From positions 1-45,281 of IMG/VR virus record IMGVR_UViG_3300018421_000054: DNA of 45,281 nt; one strand, written 5' to 3'. The notes under the pieces are model-generated. The model had not been told where the DNA came from. It saw only the letters and a program-made list of their open reading frames with translations, and ran no database searches. The position numbers and the translations under genes are program-made. Positions 24,517 through 34,749 of the stretch are shown piece by piece (positions within the stretch are counted from its first letter, which is position 1; each line of letters starts with the position of its first letter). The stretch is from a virus.

Positions 24517-27500
24517 ATGGCAGAATTTAAACTTGGTAGAATTAGATTTGTATGGAAGGGTGACTGGACAACAGCCACTACTTACTACAAAGATGACGTC
24601 ATAAGATATGGCGGACGAACATATATCTGTGCTGTAGGACACACAGCAGCAGCATCTTTTGATACGGACTTAACTTACTCTCCTACAAAGTGGAACCAGA
24701 TGTCCGATGGTCTGGATTGGAAGGGAGATTGGACTACTGCAACCGTTTACAAAGTAAGAGATATTGTCAAATACGGTGGAAATTTATATGTTGCTGCCGC
24801 TGGTCATACAGCAGCATCAGCATTTGAAACTGACTTAACAGCATCAAGATGGGATTTATTTGCAGAAGGGTTTGATTGGAAAGGAAACTGGACAACAGCC
24901 ACTTCATACAAAATTGGTGACATCGTAAGATACGGTGGTAACACATATCGTGCAAAAGCAACACATACTTCTGGAACATTTTCTTCAGACCTATCTGCCA
25001 ACTGGGAAGTGTTTAACACAGGTATTGAATACAAAGGTACTTGGGCAACTGCTACTGCTTACAAGGTAAATGATGTTGTTTTATCAGGCGGCGGTCTTTG
25101 GATCACTGCACAGGATCATACATCCGATGCCACAAGTTTTGAAAATGATCAATCAACATACTGGACACAGTTTGTAAAAGGTTTTGAATACGAAGGTGAC
25201 TGGAGCGGAGCAACTTCATATCAACCAGGAGACATTGTTAAGTATGGTGGTAATCAGTACATTGCCAAAACAACACATACGAATTCAACTCCAACACCAG
25301 GATCTGATTGGGATCTATTCACAGAAGGATTTAATTTTGTTTCTGACTGGAGCGGAGTAACAGCATACAAGGTAGGTGACGTAGTTAGATTAAATGGTTA
25401 CACTTATCTTGCTACAGCAACAAGCACAAACCAAGAACCACCTAATGCTTCATACTGGGAAAGACTAAATGCTGGTATATCATGGCAGGGAGAGTGGCAA
25501 AACTCAACAGATTACAAACTTGGTGACGCAGTTGTCTATAACGGAAACTCTTATATCGTTGTTCAGGCACACACATCAGCAGACGATGACTCAACAACAC
25601 TTGGTGATGTTGGAAGATCTCCAGCAACTGATACAACAGGAACATATTATAACGTATTAGCACTTGGTTCAGAGGTTGCAGTATTAACAACAACTGGTGA
25701 CCTTGTTTACTACGGCGGTAATGGTCCAACAAGATTACCTGTAGGAACTGAAGGACAAATTTTAACAGCAGGTGCTACTTACCCAGAGTGGGCAACACTT
25801 GGTGATGTTGATCATGTTTATTATGTTTCACCAACTGGTGAAGATAGACCTTATCCGTTATCAGGATATTCGATAGACAAACCATGGAAAACAATTCGTT
25901 ATGCTGCGGAACAAGTTGAAAAAGGACCAAGAAATCCTGGCGCACAGAGATTGCTTGAACTTAACAGAGTATTCCTTCAAAGAGAAGTTACGGCATACAT
26001 TGATTATCAGGTAAACTATTTTACAAACACTGCTCCTGACGTTTCAAGCATTTGGTATAACTTTGATTATGATGAATACAAGTGTGAAAGAGACGTTGGA
26101 TTCATAGTTGACGCATTAATCTATGACTTGGGTCATGGTGGAAATGTTAAATCAAGAGGAGCAGCAAATTCATACGTTCAAGCATTGTATGAATCAGAGC
26201 GTGAGCCATACTTAAATTTAAGTGCTGAAAAAGAACAAGACATTGAAAGTTTCACTCACATGCTAACTGTTGTGCAGGCAGTCCTAAATCAAGAGGCTCC
26301 TGGTACAGTTTATCAAAATGTTAGCGATGACAGTACTGCAATTGCTGCACAGGTTTTTGATTCAGATGTTACTGCTGAATCAGGAACATATACAACCGTT
26401 GCGAGTCTTGTAGAAATTATTACAAATGCACTTGAGGATGAAGATGCTTCAAGAGTTCCAGCAAGATATTCTCCAAGCAATCTTATTAAAATAGCAACAG
26501 GTACCTACAGAGAAGTTCTTCCAATCATTGTTCCAGAACAGACTTGTATACTTGGAGATGAATTAAGAAGTACTAATATTCGTCCAGCAGCAGTATCGGA
26601 TAGAAATCTTGACATTACTGATGCAAAATACAGCATTGGTTCTTTGGGAAGAATGGAAACTATTTTACCTTTGATTGCACAGGGTTCAACAGTTACACCT
26701 ACTTCAGGAAACTCAGAAACACAAAGCAAGGTTTGGCCTTATTCGGATAACGATACTGGTGAAAGCATTGCAAGATTAGCAAGATCCACAGCACACAACA
26801 TTGACTGGAGACTTGGCAGCACAGCATTGAGATCAATTCCTGATGCAACAGGTTATAACAGTTCATTCCTAAGTGGTTATGGAGATGCGAGAAAGAACAT
26901 TCTATACAATAAAAAATTCTTTGCTGAACAGGTTAAGAAATTTATTGACACAAACTATTCATCTGTAAAATACAGCAGAACAAAATGTTTACAGGATGTT
27001 GGATACATTGTTGATGCAATGGTATACGACTTAACCTATGGTGGTTATTCAGAATCATTAAATGCTGGTCTTGCATACTTTGATGGACCTGGCGGAGCAC
27101 TTGCTTTTGATTCTACTGAAAAAACAGCAACGCTTGCTTCATACAATTACCTAAAAGGTATGATGTCAACAGCGGCATTGGCTAATACAGTAACATCCAA
27201 TCAAAGTGTAATTGCACAATTTAAGGATACTGCTGGTAGTGCAGGTTCTGCAACATTCATTGAAGACAACATGGATATTATCTATAACATCATCAATGGT
27301 GGAACTACATCTGCTCCAACCGTAAGAATCACAACCATCGCAACTAATACTTGTACAACTTCTGCAAACCATGGTCTTGGTGTTGGTGATGCAATTACAA
27401 TTATTGACGCAGGAAATGGATTAACGGAAGGTGTTAAATATTGGATTAAAACTGTACCGGCTGCAAATCAATTTACACTTTCAGCAACCTACGACGGTAC

Positions 27501-30500
27501 AACTGCAACACTAACTAACGGCACTTCTTTGGCACTTGATGCTTATGCAATTGATTATCCAAGTGCTGCTGACGCAAGCGTATCAGGAACATTTACAGCG
27601 GCTTTTGCTGCCCTTGACGGACAGCAGGAAACATTGGTATCTGCGGCAACTTCATTTATTTCCGCAACTTATCCAAGTTTATCATACAATGTTGCCAAGT
27701 GTGAAAGAGACACAAGATTAATTCTTGAAGCGATCGGTTTTGACGCAATGTTTAATTCAAACTGGAAAACAGTCAAGGCTGCACACGCATATCTAAGATC
27801 AACTGCTTCTGATGTTTACGATGGTGGTCAGAAGGCTGCAACTATTGCAACCTATAACAATGTAAAATCAACGATTGCAGGAGATACTGCAACATACGTA
27901 AACGGAGATTCAACATATGCTGCAAGAGTAGAAGCATTATTTGAAACTCTTGAAGCAATCATATTCAGTGGTAGCATTGATGGATCAATCTGTCAAACTA
28001 ATGATAGAATGAGAGATTATGCTGTTCTTCAAATTGAAAGAAACAGAGACTTTATCAAGGCTGAAGTTGATGCATGGATTGCTTCAACATACACTGACAC
28101 TGTAACGGCAACTTCTGGTTCAGGAAATATAGTTACTATTTCAGACACAAGTTGGTTACAGAGAAACACCGCTATTAGATTTAGTGGAAGTGTTGGTGGC
28201 GGATTAGCAACAGGCACAACTTACTATGTACAAAATGTTGAAAGTTCAACAACATTTACGGTTGCGCTAACAAGAAATGCAACAACTGCTATCACTCTTA
28301 CAAATTATACAACATCATTTACTGTTGATTTATACTACGATTCAACACTATGTCAAAGAGACGTTGACAGATATATCGATGCATTCAAATACGATACAAG
28401 ATTTGTTGGAAACTATAAATCAATTTATGCAGGAAGATACTATGCTAATGCAGTAACAGGATCTCTTGAAGAGGATATGTTCTATCTAAGAGATGCTACA
28501 GGTTTAAGAGATTGTACACTACAGGGACTAACTGGAGACTTATTAGCAGTAAATTCAAATGGTACTTCAAGGGTATCAGCGGGTGCTTATGCATCGCTTG
28601 ATCCAGGTTGGGGTCCAGACGACTACAGAGTTTGGATCATTGATCGTTCACCATACATCCAAGGTGTAACAACAATTGGTACCGCGTGTATTGGTCAGAA
28701 GATTGATGGTGCTCTACACAACGGTGGAAATGACTCAATGGTATCAAACGACTTTACTCAGGTATTGAGTGATGGTATTGGTGCTTGGGTTGATAACAAC
28801 GGAAGAGCAGAACTTGTTTCGGTGTTCACGTATTACAATCACATTGGATATCTATCAACAAACGGTGGTAGAATCAGAGGTACCAACGGTAACAACTCAT
28901 ACGGTGACTTTGGTTCAGTAGCAGAAGGCTTTGATGCCACAGAAACTCCAAATACAGCGGTTGTGGATAACATTTTCCAATTTAAAGCAACAGCAGGATC
29001 AGTATTAACCAACAACTCAAATATATTACAGTTTGAATATGACCATGCAGGTCAGGATTATACAGAGGCTGCTTGGACTATAACGGGTGGTGGTATTAAC
29101 GCAGACGTTGATCAGGACGAATTCCGTGATGGTGCTGTGTCTCAGGTAAGATTACTTGATCTTGGAGATGATTCTTCCGGACAGCTCGGAGGTGATGGAT
29201 TCTTAACAGTGACTGGAGGTGTATCGGGTGGCGGTACAACAACCACTCTACAACTTACTGCAACTGATGATCAGTTAACTAATGGTTATGCAGGAATGAG
29301 AATTACAATTACTACTGGTACTGGTTCGGGACAATATGGTATCATACAATCCAATGATGCTGCAACAAAAACAGCAAACATCATTAGAGAATCAGACGGT
29401 CAAGCAGGTTTTGATACTATAATTCCAGGTACAACGGTAGTTGCTCCAGATGCTTCGTCAATTTATACAATTGAACCAGCAATTTCATTTACTGCACCTC
29501 CTACTTCAAGCACAACTGGTGCTATGCACACTTCAGCAACTTGGACGAGAGCCGTTTATGGTGAGACTGTGGGTGTTTACACACCAGCATACACATACAG
29601 TGGTTCAGGAACAGGAGCAATATTTACAGTTACAAGAAATGGTTGGAAATATGATGTAACAATTACATCTGGTGGTACTGGATACACAAGACTTGAAACT
29701 ATTACTATAGCAGGAAACAATCTTGGTGGTACAACCACAGAAAATGACTTAGTATTAACAATAACTTCAGTTGATTCAAATGGTGTCATCCAAGCATTTG
29801 ATCAAACAGGTTCTGGTAAGGGTGGTGTTTACATTGCTGTTACTAATTCAGGAACAACATCTTCAATCAGTTCCGATGGATCAAATTGGTCAGCAGGTGG
29901 CTCATTACCAAGTTCAGGTAACTGGACAGGTATCACACATGGTTTGATAGATGATGGTTCAACCATTGCTAAGGTATCCAGATTTGTTGCGGTACAATCA
30001 GGTGCGGACATTGCTGCTTACTCAGACGATGGTGGAGCAACATGGACACAGACCGCATTGCCTGCTTCAGCAAACTGGAGTTCAGTAGTTTACGGTAACG
30101 GCAAATATGTTGCAATTGCTTCAAACAGCACAACAACTGCTGTATCAAATGACGGTGTGATTTGGGATCAAAACGGTACGTTACAGTCAACAGGATTTGT
30201 TGACATTGCATACGGTGCAGGTTATTATGTTGCAGTTAAACCAAGTGCTTCAACAGGCGCAATCAACAGAAGTCTTGATGGCGTAAGTTGGACAGCAGAA
30301 GATCTAAATGCATCGCACACATGGAACAGCATTGCATATGGTGACAACGCATTTGTTGTAGTAGCAACTGATAGCAACGCCGGCGAAGTCAGTGGTGATG
30401 CTGGTGCAAACTGGACAGCAACTACAATGGGTTCGCCAGATTCAACAGATCCAGCAGGATATCAACAGGTAAGATATGGTCAGGGTGTGTTTATTGCAAC

Positions 30501-31746
30501 CACATATCTTGCATCAGTAACTGGATATTCTACTGTGATGAAATCAGAAAATGGAATATACTGGGAAGCAGTTGATTTACCAAGTCCAGGCACATTCAGC
30601 GGTTACAATGCTATTGCATTTGGTAATCCAAACAGAGTGGGACACTGGGCAATTATTTCATATGCTTCTGGAACACACGTTGCAAATCTAAAAACTGGTG
30701 CAAAAGCAAGAGCAAGATCATTTGTTTCAACAGAAAAAATCTTTGCTATTAGATTAACTGAGCCAGGTTCAGGATATGTTACAGCACCAACAATGACTGT
30801 AACTGATCCAGGTAACACATATGATCCACCTCACACAGTAAGAATTAGTGACGGTGCTCTTGGACAGCCAAGTTTTGTAAACAGAGGTGTTCAATACACG
30901 ACTGGTTCGGCAGCAATTGGAGACGGTGACGGTGACGGTTATGCTGATATATTCCAGGATGGTGCATACGTTGCTGTAAGAAGAATCACAAACGTTCCTG
31001 TAGCAGGTTCTAACGTTGTATTTGATCACATACCAGACAGGACATTTAAACTTGTTAGCATTCTAACACTTAGAGGATCTTATGATGGTGCATACACTGC
31101 ATTCTATCAAGTAAGTCCAGAAATATTAAGTACTGAGGCTGCTGATCATCTAACAGGTGTTGAAACAAGAATTAGATACTCACAGGTTAGATTGACTGGT
31201 CATGACTTCCTTGATGTTGGTACTGGTAACCTTGCAGAAACTAATTATCCAGGAACACCTACACAGGATCCAGTACAGGCCAACGAAACCTACGAAGCGG
31301 ATGGCGGACGAGTATTCTATGCTTCAACTGACCAAGACGGTAACTTTAGAGTTGGTGACTTGTTCAGCGTTGAACAGAGTACGGGTGTTGCTACGTTGAA
31401 TGCGGATGCATTTAACATTTCCGGACTACAGGAAATTTCATTAGGTGAAGTTACACTTGGTGGCGGATCAGCAACAATCACTGAATTCTCAACAGATCCA
31501 TTCTTTACAGCGGATTCAGACAGTGTCATTCCGACACAGAGAGCAATTAAGGCTTACATCGCTTCACAAATTGGAGGTGGTGGTGCAGCATTGAACGTAG
31601 GAAGCGTAACTGCTGGTAACATTTTTGTAAGTGGAAACACTATTACAACTGTTGGCGGTGCGACAACTATTACAATGAATGCTAAATTTAACTTTACTGG
31701 CGGCATAACTGGTTATCCGCTGGCAATGAACTACTTTTTAGTATAA
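24517..31746 (+). CDS. Giant modular tail protein/adhesin (2409 aa), paralog of the preceding gene
   Basis: Same plan as the 1990-aa neighbour: seven N-terminal repeats (for example WKGDWTTATVYKVRDIVKYG), YVSPTGEDRPYPLSG, KPWKTIRYAAEQV, EVLPIIVPEQTCILGDELRS, EDMFYLRDATGLRDCTLQGL, Asp-box-like repeats, and the same C-terminus (DVGTGNLAETNYPG; STDQDGNFRVGDLFSVEQ). The extra length comes largely from more copies of a C-x-RDV-x-x-I-x-DA-x-x-YD module (near residues 524, 823, 1061 and 1278, against one in the neighbour) and from inserted beta domains (TVRITTIATNT; TVTATSGSGNIVTI). Probably forms a second giant fibre or a hetero-assembly. The host-binding role is inference. Confidence 0.8.
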   Translation: MAEFKLGRIRFVWKGDWTTATTYYKDDVIRYGGRTYICAVGHTAAASFDTDLTYSPTKWNQMSDGLDWKGDWTTATVYKVRDIVKYGGNLYVAAAGHTAASAFETDLTASRWDLFAEGFDWKGNWTTATSYKIGDIVRYGGNTYRAKATHTSGTFSSDLSANWEVFNTGIEYKGTWATATAYKVNDVVLSGGGLWITAQDHTSDATSFENDQSTYWTQFVKGFEYEGDWSGATSYQPGDIVKYGGNQYIAKTTHTNSTPTPGSDWDLFTEGFNFVSDWSGVTAYKVGDVVRLNGYTYLATATSTNQEPPNASYWERLNAGISWQGEWQNSTDYKLGDAVVYNGNSYIVVQAHTSADDDSTTLGDVGRSPATDTTGTYYNVLALGSEVAVLTTTGDLVYYGGNGPTRLPVGTEGQILTAGATYPEWATLGDVDHVYYVSPTGEDRPYPLSGYSIDKPWKTIRYAAEQVEKGPRNPGAQRLLELNRVFLQREVTAYIDYQVNYFTNTAPDVSSIWYNFDYDEYKCERDVGFIVDALIYDLGHGGNVKSRGAANSYVQALYESEREPYLNLSAEKEQDIESFTHMLTVVQAVLNQEAPGTVYQNVSDDSTAIAAQVFDSDVTAESGTYTTVASLVEIITNALEDEDASRVPARYSPSNLIKIATGTYREVLPIIVPEQTCILGDELRSTNIRPAAVSDRNLDITDAKYSIGSLGRMETILPLIAQGSTVTPTSGNSETQSKVWPYSDNDTGESIARLARSTAHNIDWRLGSTALRSIPDATGYNSSFLSGYGDARKNILYNKKFFAEQVKKFIDTNYSSVKYSRTKCLQDVGYIVDAMVYDLTYGGYSESLNAGLAYFDGPGGALAFDSTEKTATLASYNYLKGMMSTAALANTVTSNQSVIAQFKDTAGSAGSATFIEDNMDIIYNIINGGTTSAPTVRITTIATNTCTTSANHGLGVGDAITIIDAGNGLTEGVKYWIKTVPAANQFTLSATYDGTTATLTNGTSLALDAYAIDYPSAADASVSGTFTAAFAALDGQQETLVSAATSFISATYPSLSYNVAKCERDTRLILEAIGFDAMFNSNWKTVKAAHAYLRSTASDVYDGGQKAATIATYNNVKSTIAGDTATYVNGDSTYAARVEALFETLEAIIFSGSIDGSICQTNDRMRDYAVLQIERNRDFIKAEVDAWIASTYTDTVTATSGSGNIVTISDTSWLQRNTAIRFSGSVGGGLATGTTYYVQNVESSTTFTVALTRNATTAITLTNYTTSFTVDLYYDSTLCQRDVDRYIDAFKYDTRFVGNYKSIYAGRYYANAVTGSLEEDMFYLRDATGLRDCTLQGLTGDLLAVNSNGTSRVSAGAYASLDPGWGPDDYRVWIIDRSPYIQGVTTIGTACIGQKIDGALHNGGNDSMVSNDFTQVLSDGIGAWVDNNGRAELVSVFTYYNHIGYLSTNGGRIRGTNGNNSYGDFGSVAEGFDATETPNTAVVDNIFQFKATAGSVLTNNSNILQFEYDHAGQDYTEAAWTITGGGINADVDQDEFRDGAVSQVRLLDLGDDSSGQLGGDGFLTVTGGVSGGGTTTTLQLTATDDQLTNGYAGMRITITTGTGSGQYGIIQSNDAATKTANIIRESDGQAGFDTIIPGTTVVAPDASSIYTIEPAISFTAPPTSSTTGAMHTSATWTRAVYGETVGVYTPAYTYSGSGTGAIFTVTRNGWKYDVTITSGGTGYTRLETITIAGNNLGGTTTENDLVLTITSVDSNGVIQAFDQTGSGKGGVYIAVTNSGTTSSISSDGSNWSAGGSLPSSGNWTGITHGLIDDGSTIAKVSRFVAVQSGADIAAYSDDGGATWTQTALPASANWSSVVYGNGKYVAIASNSTTTAVSNDGVIWDQNGTLQSTGFVDIAYGAGYYVAVKPSASTGAINRSLDGVSWTAEDLNASHTWNSIAYGDNAFVVVATDSNAGEVSGDAGANWTATTMGSPDSTDPAGYQQVRYGQGVFIATTYLASVTGYSTVMKSENGIYWEAVDLPSPGTFSGYNAIAFGNPNRVGHWAIISYASGTHVANLKTGAKARARSFVSTEKIFAIRLTEPGSGYVTAPTMTVTDPGNTYDPPHTVRISDGALGQPSFVNRGVQYTTGSAAIGDGDGDGYADIFQDGAYVAVRRITNVPVAGSNVVFDHIPDRTFKLVSILTLRGSYDGAYTAFYQVSPEILSTEAADHLTGVETRIRYSQVRLTGHDFLDVGTGNLAETNYPGTPTQDPVQANETYEADGGRVFYASTDQDGNFRVGDLFSVEQSTGVATLNADAFNISGLQEISLGEVTLGGGSATITEFSTDPFFTADSDSVIPTQRAIKAYIASQIGGGGAALNVGSVTAGNIFVSGNTITTVGGATTITMNAKFNFTGGITGYPLAMNYFLV
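24541..25600 (+). repeat. Seven carbohydrate-binding-like protein repeats in the 2409-aa tail gene
   Basis: Units follow (W/Y)xG(D/N/T)W..AT.Y..(G/N)DIV(R/K)YGG..Y.....HT. They are more alike than those of the neighbour: GACTGGACAACAGCCACT-like DNA recurs in units 1 and 3, suggesting recent duplication or conversion. Confidence 0.75.
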
Positions 31747-31765
31747 CATATGGAGGTAAACTAAA

Positions 31766-32086
31766 ATGGCAACAGGAAGACTTGGAGCATCCAACTTATC
31801 AGCAACGACTGATACCGTGGTGTACACATGCCCAGCCAGCAATTTTGCAGTTGCAACAGTTTCTATTTGTAACAGAAACGCATCAGCAATTACGGTTAGA
31901 GTGGCGGTAGCATCTACAGCATCACCAGGAAATGATGAATACATTGAATATGATACTTCGTTATCAGGAAACGGTGTACTTGAAAGAACTGGTTTGGTAC
32001 TTGACGCAGGTAAGAATATTGTTGTTTACTCAAGCTCAACAAACGTAAGTGTTGTTGTGATGGGTATTGAAACATCTACTGCTTAA
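31766..32086 (+). CDS. Small beta-sandwich-like structural protein (paralog 3 of 3)
   Basis: A 106-residue protein with VVYTCPASNFAVATVSICNR, AITVRVAVASTASPG, TGLVLDAGKNIVVYSSSTNV. Strand order and turns match the genes at 14323 and 17790, although sequence identity is low. The three copies each follow a fibre-like gene or the giant tail genes. SD GGAGG lies upstream. Probably a small virion component. Confidence 0.7.
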   Translation: MATGRLGASNLSATTDTVVYTCPASNFAVATVSICNRNASAITVRVAVASTASPGNDEYIEYDTSLSGNGVLERTGLVLDAGKNIVVYSSSTNVSVVVMGIETSTA

Positions 32087-32104
32087 TAAAAGAGGAATTG
32101 ATTA

Positions 32105-32803
32105 ATGCCACGTAACATACACCCCGGATTCGTAGCAAAGAACGTAGGTAATCTGGCCATTGGTTCAAACAAAATTGCTCCATTAGCCGATAACGATGAC
32201 GTTATTTTGAACGTTGACGGAACAGGAATTATCACATCTCCCGACAGGGTTACTATCACTAATGGCACCGCTTCAAACAGTTCAGGAACAGGCGCAATGG
32301 TGGTAACTGGAGGAATGGGAGTTGGTGGAGACTTGTTCGTTGGTGGAGACATCAGCGTTGGTGGAGTTTCCGGTTTTAACGGTGTGGCAATTGGTGGAAC
32401 TTCAGTAGGAACATTTACTAATCTAACAGCAACTGGAACATCCACATTTTCTGAGACTGTTAACGTTGCAGAAGCAATTACAGGAGCAACAGGAACTGTT
32501 GTTCATGATACTGCGTTGACGAATAATTGGGTTCATACCTCCATAGCATCCAATTTTACGGTAAATTTTACCAATCTTGCAACAACAAACAATAGATCAT
32601 ACACACTGAACTTATTCTTATACCAAGGGGGAGCAGCATATCTTGGAAATGCTGTGCAAATTAATGGAGTCCCGGAAAGTATTAGATGGGCGGCATACGG
32701 TACACCAACCGTTAATGCCAATAGATTTGAAATATTAACATTCGTTATCTATCGTGTTGGTAGCACGTGGGACGTATGGGGCAACCTTACATCTCATGGA
32801 TAA
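32105..32803 (+). CDS. Tail fibre protein (paralog of 32832-33524)
   Basis: A 232-residue protein. An N-terminal shaft reads DGTGIITSPDRVTITNGTAS, then TGAMVVTGGMGVGGDLFVGG, a pattern widespread in phage tail fibres. It is followed by TFTNLTATGTSTFSETVNVA and a C-terminal globular domain (residues about 120-232) with SNFTVNFTNLATTNNRSYTL and INGVPESIRWA, which probably forms the fibre tip. The next gene has the same two-part plan. SD GAGG lies upstream. Confidence 0.75.
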   Translation: MPRNIHPGFVAKNVGNLAIGSNKIAPLADNDDVILNVDGTGIITSPDRVTITNGTASNSSGTGAMVVTGGMGVGGDLFVGGDISVGGVSGFNGVAIGGTSVGTFTNLTATGTSTFSETVNVAEAITGATGTVVHDTALTNNWVHTSIASNFTVNFTNLATTNNRSYTLNLFLYQGGAAYLGNAVQINGVPESIRWAAYGTPTVNANRFEILTFVIYRVGSTWDVWGNLTSHG

Positions 32804-32806
32804 TGG

Positions 32807-32814
32807 CATAAATA
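32807..32814 (+). promoter_or_regulatory. Late promoter (CATAAATA)
   Basis: GCATAAATACG lies between the two fibre paralogs, 18 bases before the ATG at 32832; SD AGAGGA follows it. Confidence 0.55.
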
Positions 32815-32831
32815 CGTAGAGGAAAACAATT

Positions 32832-33524
32832 ATGGGAAGAAAAGTTTATCAAAGTGGAGGAACAGTAGCAGGTGATATCCAACTTACCACAAACCGTGTC
32901 TCTACAAAAGCAATCAACCAGGATCTTGTGTTAGATGCACGAGGAACTGGAATTATTACCACAGACGATAGATTTACAATTACGAATAGTACCGCAAGTA
33001 CAAATTCAACAACAGGTGCAGCAGTAGTTACAGGCGGACTTGGTGTTGGTGGAGACTTATATATCGGTGGTGGTTTTAATGGCGGCCAACTTGACAACTT
33101 AACAATTGGTGCTTCGGTACCTGCCGCTGCTACATTTACAAATTTAACAGCAACTGGCACAACAACACTGGCTGAAATTGCAGAAACTGTTGCTGCCAAA
33201 ACTGGAGCAACTGGTGTTGTAACTCACGATTTTACTGAATCTAATCTTTGGCACCACAGTTCAATGAGTGCAAACTTTACAATGAATTTAACAAATGTTC
33301 CAACCACAAATAACAGAATTATTACTGTTGGATTGGTTTTGATACAGGGCGGCACAGCAAGATATGCCAGTGCATTCCAAGTTGATGGTGTTTCTCAGAC
33401 CATTAGATGGGCTGGTTATACTGCACCAACGCCACAAGCCAGCAGATATGAATTACAAACCTTTACATTGGTCAGAACCGCAAGTTCATGGACAGTGTTT
33501 GGATCATTAGCATCATTTGGATAG
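32832..33524 (+). CDS. Tail fibre protein (paralog of 32105-32803)
   Basis: A 230-residue protein. The shaft has DARGTGIITTDDRFTITNST and TGAAVVTGGLGVGGDLYIGG; the tip domain has SANFTMNLTNVPTTNNRIIT and VDGVSQTIRWAGY. It matches its neighbour end to end with the strongest likeness in the shaft and in the TTNNR and IRWA motifs. Tandem fibre genes with divergent tips are a common basis of host-range variation; that role is inferred. A late promoter directly precedes it. Confidence 0.75.
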   Translation: MGRKVYQSGGTVAGDIQLTTNRVSTKAINQDLVLDARGTGIITTDDRFTITNSTASTNSTTGAAVVTGGLGVGGDLYIGGGFNGGQLDNLTIGASVPAAATFTNLTATGTTTLAEIAETVAAKTGATGVVTHDFTESNLWHHSSMSANFTMNLTNVPTTNNRIITVGLVLIQGGTARYASAFQVDGVSQTIRWAGYTAPTPQASRYELQTFTLVRTASSWTVFGSLASFG

Positions 33525-33533
33525 GAGTAGTTA

Positions 33534-34745
33534 ATGCCACGATTTCAGGACATAGCAAAACCATTAGTAGGAAGATATCTGTTAGGAGCAGGTCCAGAAT
33601 TTGGAGGTTCATCTCCCGCTGACGGAGGAACTGCTAACATTTCAGCAACTGGCGGATTTACTACGGTATTTGACGCTGATGCAATTAATACAAAAAACTA
33701 CGGATCAGTAACATTTTCCGCGAGTGGCGCTCTGCCTGCAGGATTTTCTTTTGATGCGAATACTGGTGTATTGAGTGGTTCATACACTCTACAGGCACTT
33801 AACATTAACGGTGGTTTTGCCTTCCAGATTGTTGCAACTGAAGCAAATCCAACTCTTCCAATTTCGTCAGTGGCAACAAGAAACTTTACAATTTTCCTTT
33901 CTGTTCCTTTCAAGGTAAGACAGGTTGTTACGACTGGTTACATGATGGGCGGCTATCAAAATGGTCAGTTGTGGAGCAACGTTAACAGAATTACACATTC
34001 AAACGATTCGACAACCAACCTTGGTAACGGTAGGATTCAAAACTACCACTACAAGTCAGGAGCAACTGATTTGAATAGAACCATGATATGGAATGGTGGA
34101 TTCGTTACTGCGTTTAACATGAGAACGGAAGTAAGAAATGACACTGGCTCAATCAACTTCAATGGTGGTAATACCAGTTTTGTTTGGGATCCGGACAGAA
34201 ACTACGGTTGGGTAAATGGTGAAGGAAGCGGCCAAGTAAGAAGATGGGATTTCTCAACACTTACCATCACTTCAAATAGAGGAAGTGGATGGAACGATCA
34301 CTCTGCCTCCATATCAGGAGAGGACAGAGGTATTTACTGGGGTAACTCAGGACAGACTCAGCGTATCATATATTCAACAGAATCAATCGCAGGTGTCGGA
34401 ACATCAGCAGGCGCACACGGTCAGCAGAAGGGATTAAGTTCCAAGGATGGCAAGGGCTATGGTGGCGAACAAGGCGGTTATAATGGCGGATACCAATTCC
34501 GTGTAACCAGCACGGTAAATGAAGGAAGAATTACCAACGTAGGAAAACCATTCGGAAACATGGGCGAGGAAAACTACGGACATGGTCAGGACAAGGGTTA
34601 CTGCATTGGTACATATGACGGTAGCCAAAATAACCGATCGTTTGTATTAAACTATGCTTCAAACTCAGGATTTGAAACTGGAGGAACTACCCAGCCAAAA
34701 GGACACGGTGGATGCAGTTCAGGACACTGCGGTTTCAGAGAGTAA
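33534..34745 (+). CDS. Tail fibre/adhesin with putative-Ig domain and Gly-rich tip
   Basis: A 403-residue protein. After a short N-terminus, residues about 30-125 carry a cadherin/Ig-like He_PIG-type motif (GALPAGFSFDANTGVLSGSY). The rest is rich in Gly, Asn, Trp and Tyr with propeller-like repeats (FVWDPDRNYGWVNGEGSG; EDRGIYWGNSGQTQRIIYST). The end is unusual, GHGGCSSGHCGFRE, with two Cys and two His close together. It closes the fibre gene run and is probably a receptor-binding part. Function is inferred from domain style and position. Confidence 0.7.
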   Translation: MPRFQDIAKPLVGRYLLGAGPEFGGSSPADGGTANISATGGFTTVFDADAINTKNYGSVTFSASGALPAGFSFDANTGVLSGSYTLQALNINGGFAFQIVATEANPTLPISSVATRNFTIFLSVPFKVRQVVTTGYMMGGYQNGQLWSNVNRITHSNDSTTNLGNGRIQNYHYKSGATDLNRTMIWNGGFVTAFNMRTEVRNDTGSINFNGGNTSFVWDPDRNYGWVNGEGSGQVRRWDFSTLTITSNRGSGWNDHSASISGEDRGIYWGNSGQTQRIIYSTESIAGVGTSAGAHGQQKGLSSKDGKGYGGEQGGYNGGYQFRVTSTVNEGRITNVGKPFGNMGEENYGHGQDKGYCIGTYDGSQNNRSFVLNYASNSGFETGGTTQPKGHGGCSSGHCGFRE

Positions 34746-34749
34746 CCTC

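Noticed and set aside
18508-31746. Sialidase or pectate-lyase enzyme activity in the giant tail proteins
   Set aside because: Asp-box-like SxDGxTW repeats and beta-helix style are visible, but no catalytic residue set could be recognised, so only binding/structural roles are proposed.
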